Assembly (NCBI GenBank): GCA_016791105.1
Contig: JAEUNM010000145.1
Span: forward strand, 1 to 61,777
Direction of reading: 5' to 3'
Length of the DNA: 61,777 nt
From: Rhodocyclaceae bacterium
Lineage (GTDB): Bacteria > Pseudomonadota > Gammaproteobacteria > Burkholderiales > Rhodocyclaceae
Made by a program: the position numbers and the translations under genes. The notes beneath the pieces were generated by a model, which saw nothing but the letters and a program-made list of their open reading frames with translations, had not been told where the DNA came from and searched no databases. Positions 47,310 to 55,735 of the stretch are shown one piece after another. Position 1 is the first letter of the stretch; each line of letters opens with the position of its first letter.

Positions 47310-49249
47310 TGCGGCACCGCCGGTGTTTTGAGGTTTTCCTTGACCATGTGGAGTATTCCCCACAAAGGGCAGTCTGGGATCGTGTAATACACATTCCCCT
47401 CCGCGTCCTTTTCACCGCGAAGCAATCGACGTGAGTCACCTACGACCCAGGTTGCTACGGTGTTGTCAGAAACACCCAAGGAAGATGGCCTAACTCCGAT
47501 CCGCCTTCTGCATTCGCCCTGACCGCTGCCAAGTTGAATGCCTCCTTTGCTCTCATCTACAATATGGAATGCCCAGCTGCCTGCCTTTTGTCCTACTCCT
47601 ACTCGCGGAAATACTCGCAATTTTTCACCGCCGGGCGCGGCAATGAAGAGACGTAAGGCATCCAGCCTGGCCGCCGTCACGGCACTCGGGTCCAGTTTCT
47701 GAATATCAAGGGATGCAAGTATTGCTCTATCAGCAGCCGGCATATCAGCTTCCAGTAATGCAGTAACGAGCAATTTAAATCCAGACAATCGCTCCTTTGT
47801 TAGCGGGCGCCCACCTTTTGCATCGTTCAACAATACAAACGCATAGGGTATGTTGCGCTGTGCCAGCATCTGCGTTAGCGGCTGGAGTGCGGCAACTGAA
47901 AATCGATTTGGATCGATGATGATCGCGACCGCCGCCAATGCCTCGTATTCATCGAACAGGGGCGCCTGGGTACGCACAAAACGGTAGAGATCGCCATATT
48001 CATCAGGGGTTCCAAAATAGCGCGGCTTATCTGCAACAAAGACGTCCCAAGGTACGATCGGTAGGGCGCCCAGGGCATAGTACATTGCGATTGCAACTCG
48101 ATTGCGTGCCAAATCGATAGGCCGAATCGAGGGGGTAAAGCCCAATCGAAGAGCGCGAGCGGTGGCTACCTGAGCAATCAGACTCGAAGTGTCAATAATG
48201 TCCGCTTCGGCAATCAGGTAGTCCGGAAAGGCCGTCAAGAAAAATGAGGGGTGCTTCGCATCCGGCCAGGGTATGGAGACATTCATCGACAATGCGACGG
48301 CGTTTGGCTTCCTGCCGTGTAGTCGATCCCGCAAGCTTGAAAAATATTCTTCAACTGTACTTTGGATGTACCTCTGCCACAAGTTAGTTGAGGCAAACGA
48401 TTGAATGCGGCGTTTGTAGTCGCTCGCGTCCCGCACCTGATATTTTTGGATCAGGAAGTCACGATAACTTTCGGATAGATTTCCGAGTCCCGCTGAACGA
48501 ACAGCAGCCTGGTCGGGGTGGTGATGCAACCACTCTATAAAGCCCGCTTGTGTTGCGGGATTGAACTCGCCGCCTTGAGATCTCGCGCTATAGACCTGCA
48601 ATAAAGGATCGTCGAACTGTATCGACTTGGCGCCTACCGCCAAGCTACGTTCGAGTTGTCGATCCAGCGCCTGACGAGTTTCCGGGTGTGTCGTAGTTAC
48701 CCATTTCGCACCCCAAGATTTCATCCATGGCGCTACGAGTGGGGTGCCGTCAAAATCCAGCGCGTAACCTTGCCCGTTTGGCAAGGTTGGATTCGCGTTC
48801 AGCGTCAGACCAATCCACGCCGGCAATTGGCGGAATTGGCCAACGTCGTCGTTCCCATTTGGCACATAAATCCACTCAGCGCGCGTCGCGCTAAAACTTC
48901 GCGCGACGTCGGATGATTCGGGCCGGAGAAAACGTGTGGAAAACACTACATCTGACAACTGGGGCGACAGGGGATCTCGTACGCCAGACAGCACATGCTG
49001 TGCTGCCGCGCCGCCTATGTGGAAACAGACGAAAAGCGCCAGAAACCATGCTGCACGGATAGACATCGAGGGTCCATCTACGCGACGTTCAGCGATCCAG
49101 TGGATTAGTTTCCGCACGAAAGTTGCCTCCATTTGCGTCGGTGCCATCACCCCGCGTCTCGAGGCAGGAGTCAAGCGCCATTGTTGAAACGCGGGAATCG
49201 GCCAGAAACGGATTCCCGGTGCGCGACTTTTTTCCGTCTTGTGAGTCAT
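47306..49249 (-). CDS. Exported glycosidase-like TIM-barrel protein
   Basis: The protein is up to 647 residues long with no certain family. From ATG 49066 (residue 62) the sequence is a textbook signal peptide (SIRAAWFLALFVCFHIGGAAA before QHV). The ATG at 49249, which overlaps the upstream stop as ATGA, may therefore be a coupling start or the true start may be 49066. The body (KSIQFDDPLLQVYS, GFIEWLHHHP, WDVFVADKPRYFG) is reminiscent of GH42-like barrels. A periplasmic hydrolase that trims the glycan is the best guess. Confidence 0.68.
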   Translation of the reverse strand: MTHKTEKSRAPGIRFWPIPAFQQWRLTPASRRGVMAPTQMEATFVRKLIHWIAERRVDGPSMSIRAAWFLALFVCFHIGGAAAQHVLSGVRDPLSPQLSDVVFSTRFLRPESSDVARSFSATRAEWIYVPNGNDDVGQFRQLPAWIGLTLNANPTLPNGQGYALDFDGTPLVAPWMKSWGAKWVTTTHPETRQALDRQLERSLAVGAKSIQFDDPLLQVYSARSQGGEFNPATQAGFIEWLHHHPDQAAVRSAGLGNLSESYRDFLIQKYQVRDASDYKRRIQSFASTNLWQRYIQSTVEEYFSSLRDRLHGRKPNAVALSMNVSIPWPDAKHPSFFLTAFPDYLIAEADIIDTSSLIAQVATARALRLGFTPSIRPIDLARNRVAIAMYYALGALPIVPWDVFVADKPRYFGTPDEYGDLYRFVRTQAPLFDEYEALAAVAIIIDPNRFSVAALQPLTQMLAQRNIPYAFVLLNDAKGGRPLTKERLSGFKLLVTALLEADMPAADRAILASLDIQKLDPSAVTAARLDALRLFIAAPGGEKLRVFPRVGVGQKAGSWAFHIVDESKGGIQLGSGQGECRRRIGVRPSSLGVSDNTVATWVVGDSRRLLRGEKDAEGNVYYTIPDCPLWGILHMVKENLKTPAVPH

Positions 49250-51297
49250 TTGCGTGGAATTGTCGCACTTGCTCGTGGAACATCGTCAGGCTGCGGGAAT
49301 ACCAATCCACGCCCGTTCGTGCGAGCCTGCTCCACGAGAAACGCATCCAGCTGCTTAGGCATTGCGCCGGCACTTACGCGAGGCTCTGTCGCCAGCAGCT
49401 CGCGCCAAGCCGGATCGTGCGCAGCCGCCACGATTTCGCCGGGGTTGAGCGCGCGCCAGCGGCCATTTGGAGGGCGCTTGGGCAACATGCCGGAATGGAT
49501 ACGACCCAGCTGGTCGCGCGGAAACGCATGGAGCTGCCCTCCCACCGTGCAGTTGATGAATTTCACTCCGTTGGCCATGGACCAGGACAAAGCTTGGCAA
49601 TAGGAGTCATTCATGTTTCCGGTGTCAGCAGCCTGCCAGGTCTTGCCTTTGAAATAACCTGGCATGAAGTGATTCGGGTCATCAGTCTTCTGGATCAGCT
49701 CATCCCCCTCCTTGACCGTTTGTGGCTGTATGTACGAATTGTCGAAACCCACCAGGAGCACCTGTCGGTAACCCAAGCTGACCGCAAGTTGCATGTTGAA
49801 GTATGACACTGTCGATCGCCACGACAGGTTGCGCCGTGCGTCGGGCGAGAATGCAGGGTCGACGGTGGAATTTACGAAGAATGTCTGTGGCAGGTCCGGT
49901 ACGTGCCGCCCTAACCAGAACGGAAACACCTTCACAAGGTGATCCAGATACATCCAGTCGGCCCGTACCTGCGCTGCTACCGTGTGGTTGACGATGGTGT
50001 AGTAGCGAGCCCGCTGCAGCAGCCTTTCATCCTTGTAAGCGAAGTTGGAAATGATGAGGTCGAAGGCGAATAGGTCTTCATTGAGCGATTGTCTTAGCGA
50101 TGGCCCGTTGGCTACCACTACGCAAGTACGGCCTGGTGCCTTATCGCAGCGTTCGAGCATGTCGGACAGCCGCGTCTGGTCGGTCTGAAAGTCTGTCAGT
50201 AGACAGGCTACCTGAAAGTTCGGCTCAGCTGCATAGGTGACAAACTCGAGCCCCGTTTTGGCCTGGCGCCGGATTTCCGGGCGGCGGGCCGGGCTGGCGG
50301 CCATCTCGTCGCCCGCGAAAAGGAAACGCGGCGACTCGGTGGTAAATCGCATATTCAGCGCGTCATGGAAGCGCGGCGTGGTCGGGGTGCCGAAGCTACG
50401 CATGCGCTCGAGTGTTTCGCGTGCCCCGGCCGTGACGCTGGGTGACTGCATGTGTTCGAGTGTGACGGCGTCGGTATTGACTCTATGGAGAATTTCAATG
50501 GTGCGCAAGCGCACGCGTTCGTCATCGCCCTTTCCAACATTGATGATTCCATCGTCAGCATTGACCTGCAGGTTTGCAAGCCGTTCTGCCCACTTCCAGT
50601 GGACATAGCCAAAGCGCTGTTTCATCAGATTCAGCGTTTCCTGAAGGCTGCGGTCACGCCGGGAGGCGGTTTTCATGCCTTCCCACCAGCGGTGCGCGGC
50701 GATGGGCACGGCGATGTGCTTCCACACCTTGCCGGCCTGGGCCATGCGGATCCAGTATTCGAAGTCGAGTTGAAAGTCGAGGGACTCGTCGAGGCCGCCA
50801 AGTTCCTCGTACACCTCGCGCTTCCAGAATACCGCGGGCTGGCAGATGCCCACCTGATATTCGAACGACTCCTTCAATGACTCCGCCTTGCCGTTGACGT
50901 AGTAGTCGCGAATGAATTGATCGTCTGCATCGACAAAAATCGCCTTGCCGTAAACGATATCGACGTGCGGGTGAGATTCGAAACAGCGCTTCACTTGCGC
51001 AAGGGCATCCGGCGATACGTAAAGGTCGTCCGAATTGAGCCACGCCACGTAGCGTCCCGTGCACTCGACAAAACCATTGTTGATCCCCTCGGACTGACAG
51101 CGATCGGGCTTCTGCACGAAGGTTATATCCGGAAATTTCCTAATGATATCTTGGCTGCCGTCCGTGGAACCTGGGTCGACGACAATGTGCTGTACGTGCA
51201 CGCCGGTCTGACTGGCGACACTTGTGAGTGTGCGGCCTACAAAGCGGGCCTGGTTGAAGCTCGGTGTGACAATAGAAAAATCAGCGCGTACAGTCAT
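49246..51297 (-). CDS. GT2 glycosyltransferase fused to a GT42/DUF115-like domain
   Basis: The 683-residue protein has a GT2 domain at residues 5-230 (FSIVTPSFNQARF, AWLNSDDLY, later W-rich acceptor site). It also has a C-terminal domain from ~390 to 620 with VVVANGPSLRQSL (NGPSL at 397-401), YFNMQLAVSLGYRQVLLVGFD and DDPNHFMPGYFKGKTW. These motifs match the separate protein at 57397-58089 and resemble the CMP-sialic acid-binding and catalytic-His regions of GT42/Maf DUF115 transferases. It is coupled to both neighbours by ATGA overlaps. Confidence 0.82.
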   Translation of the reverse strand: MTVRADFSIVTPSFNQARFVGRTLTSVASQTGVHVQHIVVDPGSTDGSQDIIRKFPDITFVQKPDRCQSEGINNGFVECTGRYVAWLNSDDLYVSPDALAQVKRCFESHPHVDIVYGKAIFVDADDQFIRDYYVNGKAESLKESFEYQVGICQPAVFWKREVYEELGGLDESLDFQLDFEYWIRMAQAGKVWKHIAVPIAAHRWWEGMKTASRRDRSLQETLNLMKQRFGYVHWKWAERLANLQVNADDGIINVGKGDDERVRLRTIEILHRVNTDAVTLEHMQSPSVTAGARETLERMRSFGTPTTPRFHDALNMRFTTESPRFLFAGDEMAASPARRPEIRRQAKTGLEFVTYAAEPNFQVACLLTDFQTDQTRLSDMLERCDKAPGRTCVVVANGPSLRQSLNEDLFAFDLIISNFAYKDERLLQRARYYTIVNHTVAAQVRADWMYLDHLVKVFPFWLGRHVPDLPQTFFVNSTVDPAFSPDARRNLSWRSTVSYFNMQLAVSLGYRQVLLVGFDNSYIQPQTVKEGDELIQKTDDPNHFMPGYFKGKTWQAADTGNMNDSYCQALSWSMANGVKFINCTVGGQLHAFPRDQLGRIHSGMLPKRPPNGRWRALNPGEIVAAAHDPAWRELLATEPRVSAGAMPKQLDAFLVEQARTNGRGLVFPQPDDVPRASATIPRK

Positions 51298-53159
51298 TGC
51301 GGGGCTTCCTGTCGTTGATTGCGAAGAACATGACAGGCGGCCACGCCGCCGGCAATCTTGAGGCGCAGCGCGCGTACGCCCTGCAAGGCTCGCCGCTCGA
51401 TGGTGGCGGCGTCGGCGCCGGGTGTTAATGCTTCAACTGTCCCTTGCGCGGGATGCACTAACCACGCCCACAAGGTGGTTGCAGCCAATTCATGCAACAC
51501 AATTGCTGGCGCCAGATCGTTGCCCAGGCGCTGAATCTCCGCTGAGTCAGGATCCGCCGGGCCAATGCTATCAACATCGACGAGCATCTCGTTGCCTACG
51601 GCGTTCAACCGCGAGGCAAACAGGCCCTCAAGATCAAGGCGGCCAGTTAACATCTCGGCGGCGGCACTTTGCGCCGCGCGGGGCATATGCTCATCCGACC
51701 GATGCAATATCACATAGCCACGCCATCCGCCTCCAGCATCCGGGCCTTTGAGGAACTGCTCCCATGCACACTCTACAAACGGTGCAGCCGCGACAACAGG
51801 CCTGATGGTCACGGCTCCGGAGGACTCTGGCAGTAAGCTCTTTATCAGTTCAGACAGGAAGGGCTGATGCCGGACACTGAAAAAATTGGCGAGAAAGCGG
51901 CGCAGGCCAGCGATGTCGGAACGCGCAAGTAGCTTTGTGAGTTGGTCAGCGGGCAAAAACTCCTCGCGTGTGATGAAAAATCGAAGCGAGCCGGCGACAG
52001 TGATCGGTTGCTGGCTGGCAACGACGTCGGGATCAATGTGGGCGCCGAGTTGGGTAGCCTTGTCCGGTTGCGATCGGAGGGCGTAGATGCAGGCGATTGG
52101 AAAAGCCCGCATCGATGTTTCTTTGACCACCAGCGCCTCCGGCAGTGTCCGCGTGTAATTCACAAGCGACCATTTCAACTCGCGCGCATGCACGCGCCGC
52201 GTAATCGCGACGCGATTGAGAAGATCCTTCAGCGCATCCTTGTGAGTGAGGCTGTTTTCATGCTGTCGGTACCAAACCGTTCCTGGTGCAATACGGTAGA
52301 CTCCGCCGCGCTGCGCGATGCGAGAAAAGCAGTCGTAGTCTTCGCCATAGACGAGAGATTCGTCGAACGGGTCAATCGCCAACGCACGGCGCCGAAACAG
52401 CAGTGCCGAGCATGGAAATTTATTGGAAATGAAATCTGAATAGCTAAAGGAATAGCTGCCTTTTAGAATCACGGGGCCCAGCGGCTTACGATTCTGATCC
52501 GCGTAGCTCATTGTCGAGAACGCGGCAGCAACTACAGGGTCACTATTCACGACGCGCCATCGTTCTTCGAGCGTTGAGGCGTCAAGCCAGTCGTCGGCGT
52601 CCAGAAAGCAGATACCACGACCCCGCGACAGGCGAACTCCAATGTTGCGCGCGCGGGCAGGCCCGCCGTTCGATTTAAGGCTAATCAAAGTCAGCTGCAT
52701 CCAGGCCGGATAAGAATCTAGCCGCGTTTTCGAAAGTGACTTGTCGGTGCTGACGTCATCAATTATCAGTGTCTCGACGTCATGAAAGTTCTGCGCGGCA
52801 ATCGAGTCCAGTGCCTGAAAGACCAATCCGCCAGAGTTGTAGTGAGGAATGACGATGGATACCAGTGGCAAGCGGCTCGATGGCTTTTCAGTGAAGAAAT
52901 AGTCGGTTGTCCAACCGTCATCCGCGATTGTGCGTGTTCGACCGGGTGGAATCTGAGTTGCCCCTTTTGCACGAGCGTCGTGGGGCGATTCGCGGCGGGA
53001 ATTACATTCTTTGACGCGCTGACGGCAGTGGGTGATCAGCGAGTGTGGTACATCGGCAAGATCTCCATAGCGGCTTATAAATTCATCGTAGTGGGATAAA
53101 GCGGTGGCAAAGTCACCGTTCATGAAACTTAGATTGGCTTGTGATATCAATGGATTCAT
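51294..53159 (-). CDS. GT2 glycosyltransferase with long C-terminal extension
   Basis: The 621-residue protein has a short N-terminal TPR-like helix pair (NLSFMNGDFATALSHYDEFI). The GT2 domain spans about 95-320 (VSIVIPHYNSGGLVF, FLDADDWLD as DxD, SLVYGEDYDCFSRIA). A ~300-residue C-terminal part has no recognised motif. It begins after a 189-bp gap, so it may start a new transcript. The stop overlaps the next gene as ATGA. Confidence 0.86.
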   Translation of the reverse strand: MNPLISQANLSFMNGDFATALSHYDEFISRYGDLADVPHSLITHCRQRVKECNSRRESPHDARAKGATQIPPGRTRTIADDGWTTDYFFTEKPSSRLPLVSIVIPHYNSGGLVFQALDSIAAQNFHDVETLIIDDVSTDKSLSKTRLDSYPAWMQLTLISLKSNGGPARARNIGVRLSRGRGICFLDADDWLDASTLEERWRVVNSDPVVAAAFSTMSYADQNRKPLGPVILKGSYSFSYSDFISNKFPCSALLFRRRALAIDPFDESLVYGEDYDCFSRIAQRGGVYRIAPGTVWYRQHENSLTHKDALKDLLNRVAITRRVHARELKWSLVNYTRTLPEALVVKETSMRAFPIACIYALRSQPDKATQLGAHIDPDVVASQQPITVAGSLRFFITREEFLPADQLTKLLARSDIAGLRRFLANFFSVRHQPFLSELIKSLLPESSGAVTIRPVVAAAPFVECAWEQFLKGPDAGGGWRGYVILHRSDEHMPRAAQSAAAEMLTGRLDLEGLFASRLNAVGNEMLVDVDSIGPADPDSAEIQRLGNDLAPAIVLHELAATTLWAWLVHPAQGTVEALTPGADAATIERRALQGVRALRLKIAGGVAACHVLRNQRQEAPQ

Positions 53160-53348
53160 GTTACCGCCGTGCGGTGGTCAGTATGTTCAACATCGTAGAG
53201 TCTTTCTTGCGCTGCATTCCCGGTGGAATAGTGGCCCTGCTGGCTTAAGTCGCGGGGTGCGCTATGGCCCTGTGGCCGCCAAACCGTGTGTTGGACGACG
53301 AGCTGCGATTTGGGTACATGGCGGGCGGTCTGCGTGCTGTCGCTTGAT

Positions 53349-54101
53349 TCAATCCGGGTCATGTAAGGTTCCCGCAATTCCTCCATCGAGGCCAATGCAA
53401 CTACCATGGAGAAAATCCATACCGCCGTCGGCGATGGCTAGCGCGAGACGTGCGACTTCTTTGGGTGTGCCGATGCGCTGTTGCGGGTGGTAGGCTTTGA
53501 GTTGGGCGTAATTTTTCGGGTTCGTGGCGAAGCCGGCTTTGAGCATGTCGGTTTCGATTGCAGCCGGCTCAATCGCGTTGATTCGCACCTGCGGACCGAG
53601 GTCAACGGCGAGGGCGCGGGTCATCCCAGCTAGAGCGGCCTTGCTGGTAGCGTAGGCCGTGAATTGTTTTTTTGTTAGCCGGGCATGGATGCTGCCGATG
53701 TTGATGACACTTCCTCTGGCAGCGCAGAGCTCTGGCAGCATGGCCTGGACGAGCAGGAACGGAGCAAGCAGGTTGACATCGAGCGTCTTGCGCCAGTCGT
53801 CTCGTGTCAGCCCGGCGGTGGTGGCGAGAATTTGGATCGCGGCGTTGTTGATGAGGACATCGAGTTGGCCTTCGAGCTCGCTGTGGAGTACGGAGTCGAT
53901 CCCGTGGGCATAATGTTCATCCTGCACGTATCCGGCGAGATCGGCCACGAGGTAGCGGTGGCAGGGGAGGTCGGCCGGCTGTTCAATCAGGTCTGTGGCG
54001 ATGACCCGGTAGCCGGCGCCATGGAAAACCTGTACCAGCGTGCTGCCGATACCGCCTGCGGCACCAGTAATTAGTGCCGTTTTTTCCACCTTAGGCGGCA
54101 T
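53349..54101 (-). CDS. SDR-family oxidoreductase (FabG-like)
   Basis: The 250-residue classical SDR has GAAGGIGST at residues 13-21, NNAA near 87, the catalytic serine in INIGSIHARL and YATSKAAL near 150. It ends with the usual LDGG near the C-terminus. It overlaps the upstream hydroxyacid dehydrogenase by 11 bp and closes the CMP-acid cassette. It is similar in kind to PtmA-type dehydrogenases that accompany CMP-legionaminate genes, but the substrate is unknown. Confidence 0.87.
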   Translation of the reverse strand: MPPKVEKTALITGAAGGIGSTLVQVFHGAGYRVIATDLIEQPADLPCHRYLVADLAGYVQDEHYAHGIDSVLHSELEGQLDVLINNAAIQILATTAGLTRDDWRKTLDVNLLAPFLLVQAMLPELCAARGSVINIGSIHARLTKKQFTAYATSKAALAGMTRALAVDLGPQVRINAIEPAAIETDMLKAGFATNPKNYAQLKAYHPQQRIGTPKEVARLALAIADGGMDFLHGSCIGLDGGIAGTLHDPD

Positions 54102-55023
54102 CCAGGAACCCCATCAGCTTGGCTATGGCAATTTCGCTGGTTCGTGTGACCGCATCCGAGGTGTTCGAGGCGTTGTGCGAGCCAAAGATGCAGCGTGGAT
54201 GAGTGCGCAGGTAGCTATCCATGGGCAGGGGTTCGACTTCGCATACGTCGAGCGCACTGGAATACACTTTGCCGGATTGCAGCGCGGCTTCAAGCGCTTT
54301 TTCGTCGATCACGGGGCCGCGGCCGACGTTGACGACCCGCACGCCTGCTTTCGCTTGGTGGAATACGTCGGCATTGACCATGTGATGGCTGCTGGAGTTC
54401 AGCGAGCATGTGACGACCATGAAATCGGCTTCATCGATGCGCTTGGGCCACTCGGCGCGTTGTACGCCCGCAATCTCCGGGGTGTTCGGGGCGGCAGGAT
54501 CATAGGCGATGACTTTCATGTCGGCGGCGAGCAATCGTTTGGCTGTGTTTCTGCCGATATCACCAAAGCCGATGAGCGCCACCGTTTTTCCCGAGAGGGA
54601 AACGCCGCGCGGCTTGGGCCACAGGCCTTGGCGAATGCCGTCGTCGATTTGAAAGGTCTCGCGCGCTAGCGCAATCACGTAGCCCATGGCAATGTCCGCG
54701 ACTTCGGCCCCGAACATGTTCGGGGTGTTGGTGATGGGAATGCCTAAGGCTTTGCAGGCGGCAAAATCAACATTATCCACACCGATGCCCCATTTCACGG
54801 CGGCCTTGAGGCGACCTGCTTTGCCGGCAGCAAAGACCTCGAACGTGGCGGGATCGTCGCCGATAATCCAGCCGTCATGGCGTGGGAGCAATTCCACGAG
54901 TTCCTCAATCGCCAGAATCTGGACAACCTTGGGCGCGGTTACATCGACGCCATGCTTTTTAAAGAGGGGTCGAAAATTGTCAATCATCCCCAACATGGGG
55001 GGGCAGGTCACCAACACTTTCAT
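54091..55023 (-). CDS. D-2-hydroxyacid dehydrogenase (phosphoglycerate dehydrogenase-like)
   Basis: The 310-residue protein has the NAD loop ALIGFGDIGRNTAKRLL near residue 148. The catalytic triad is seen as Arg in NVGRGPVIDEKAL, Glu in DVCEVEPLP and His in FGSHNASNTSD. It lacks the ACT/regulatory domain of true SerA. Its place between the cytidylyltransferase (4-bp overlap) and the SDR suggests it makes or consumes a 2-keto/2-hydroxy acid of the cassette, not serine. Confidence 0.88.
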   Translation of the reverse strand: MKVLVTCPPMLGMIDNFRPLFKKHGVDVTAPKVVQILAIEELVELLPRHDGWIIGDDPATFEVFAAGKAGRLKAAVKWGIGVDNVDFAACKALGIPITNTPNMFGAEVADIAMGYVIALARETFQIDDGIRQGLWPKPRGVSLSGKTVALIGFGDIGRNTAKRLLAADMKVIAYDPAAPNTPEIAGVQRAEWPKRIDEADFMVVTCSLNSSSHHMVNADVFHQAKAGVRVVNVGRGPVIDEKALEAALQSGKVYSSALDVCEVEPLPMDSYLRTHPRCIFGSHNASNTSDAVTRTSEIAIAKLMGFLDAA

Positions 55024-55721
55024 TGGTGGATTCCTTTTTGTTCGAGCAGATAGCGCGCGGCAACGACTGCGAAATCCCAGTCGGCCGGGGTGTCGATATC
55101 GATGGATTCAAACTTGGGTGTTTCGCACATCAACGGCCGTGTGCCGATGCGTGCATTGGTCTTGGCGAAGCTCTCACGGGTGAAGATATAGAGATTGGAG
55201 TTTTCCTCGTACCAGGGTTCGAGCTGCTGCGTTGGGATGAGGTTGTTCGGGTCGTGGTTGACCGGACTGCAGTCGGCTCGGTAGAAACGGGTTTGGACCT
55301 TGTCTACGGAAAACAGTGAATCAGCCTTGCCGGAAGCCCGTGCCTCCAAAAAAGCGCCGATCGCTGTACGGATCGTGGGGACACTCATCAGCGGGTTGGT
55401 GGTATGTGTCATAAGGTAAAGGCCGGCCTGGACGCTGGCGATGTCGTCGGCAAGTACCTTGTTCATCGACACCTGATCGCCGCAGATTTCCGGCTTGCGG
55501 TCTCGGATAACGATCCGATCTGTATCGTTCAGACCGTTATCGGCGAGAATCTTGCGGGCATCGGTATTGATGACGACTCGGTCAATCTCATGGACTGCCA
55601 GCAAGGTGTCCAGAATCCAGCGAAACAGCGGCTTGCCGCAAAAATTGCGGAAGTTCTTGCCTTTTACGCGCTCGCTGTTGGCCTTCATAGGCAGCAGGGC
55701 GATGATGTTCGGGTTACTCAT
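55020..55721 (-). CDS. Acylneuraminate/Kdo-type cytidylyltransferase
   Basis: The 233-residue CTP_transf_3 (NeuA/KdsB-like) protein activates an acidic sugar as its CMP derivative. The N-terminal nucleotide loop is LLPMKANSERVKGKNF. Later come DRVVINTDARKIL (metal-binding region) and the C-terminal ESIDIDTPADWDFAVVA, the standard IDxxxDxxxAE-like close. No NeuB, NeuC or KdsA homologue is in the window, so the acid is not identified. Confidence 0.9.
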   Translation of the reverse strand: MSNPNIIALLPMKANSERVKGKNFRNFCGKPLFRWILDTLLAVHEIDRVVINTDARKILADNGLNDTDRIVIRDRKPEICGDQVSMNKVLADDIASVQAGLYLMTHTTNPLMSVPTIRTAIGAFLEARASGKADSLFSVDKVQTRFYRADCSPVNHDPNNLIPTQQLEPWYEENSNLYIFTRESFAKTNARIGTRPLMCETPKFESIDIDTPADWDFAVVAARYLLEQKGIHQ

Positions 55722-55735
55722 GAGATTTTACTTTT

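Noticed and set aside
54091..55023. Serine biosynthesis SerA
   Set aside because: It lacks the regulatory domain and is buried in a glycan operon next to a cytidylyltransferase, so a pathway-specific dehydrogenase is more likely.
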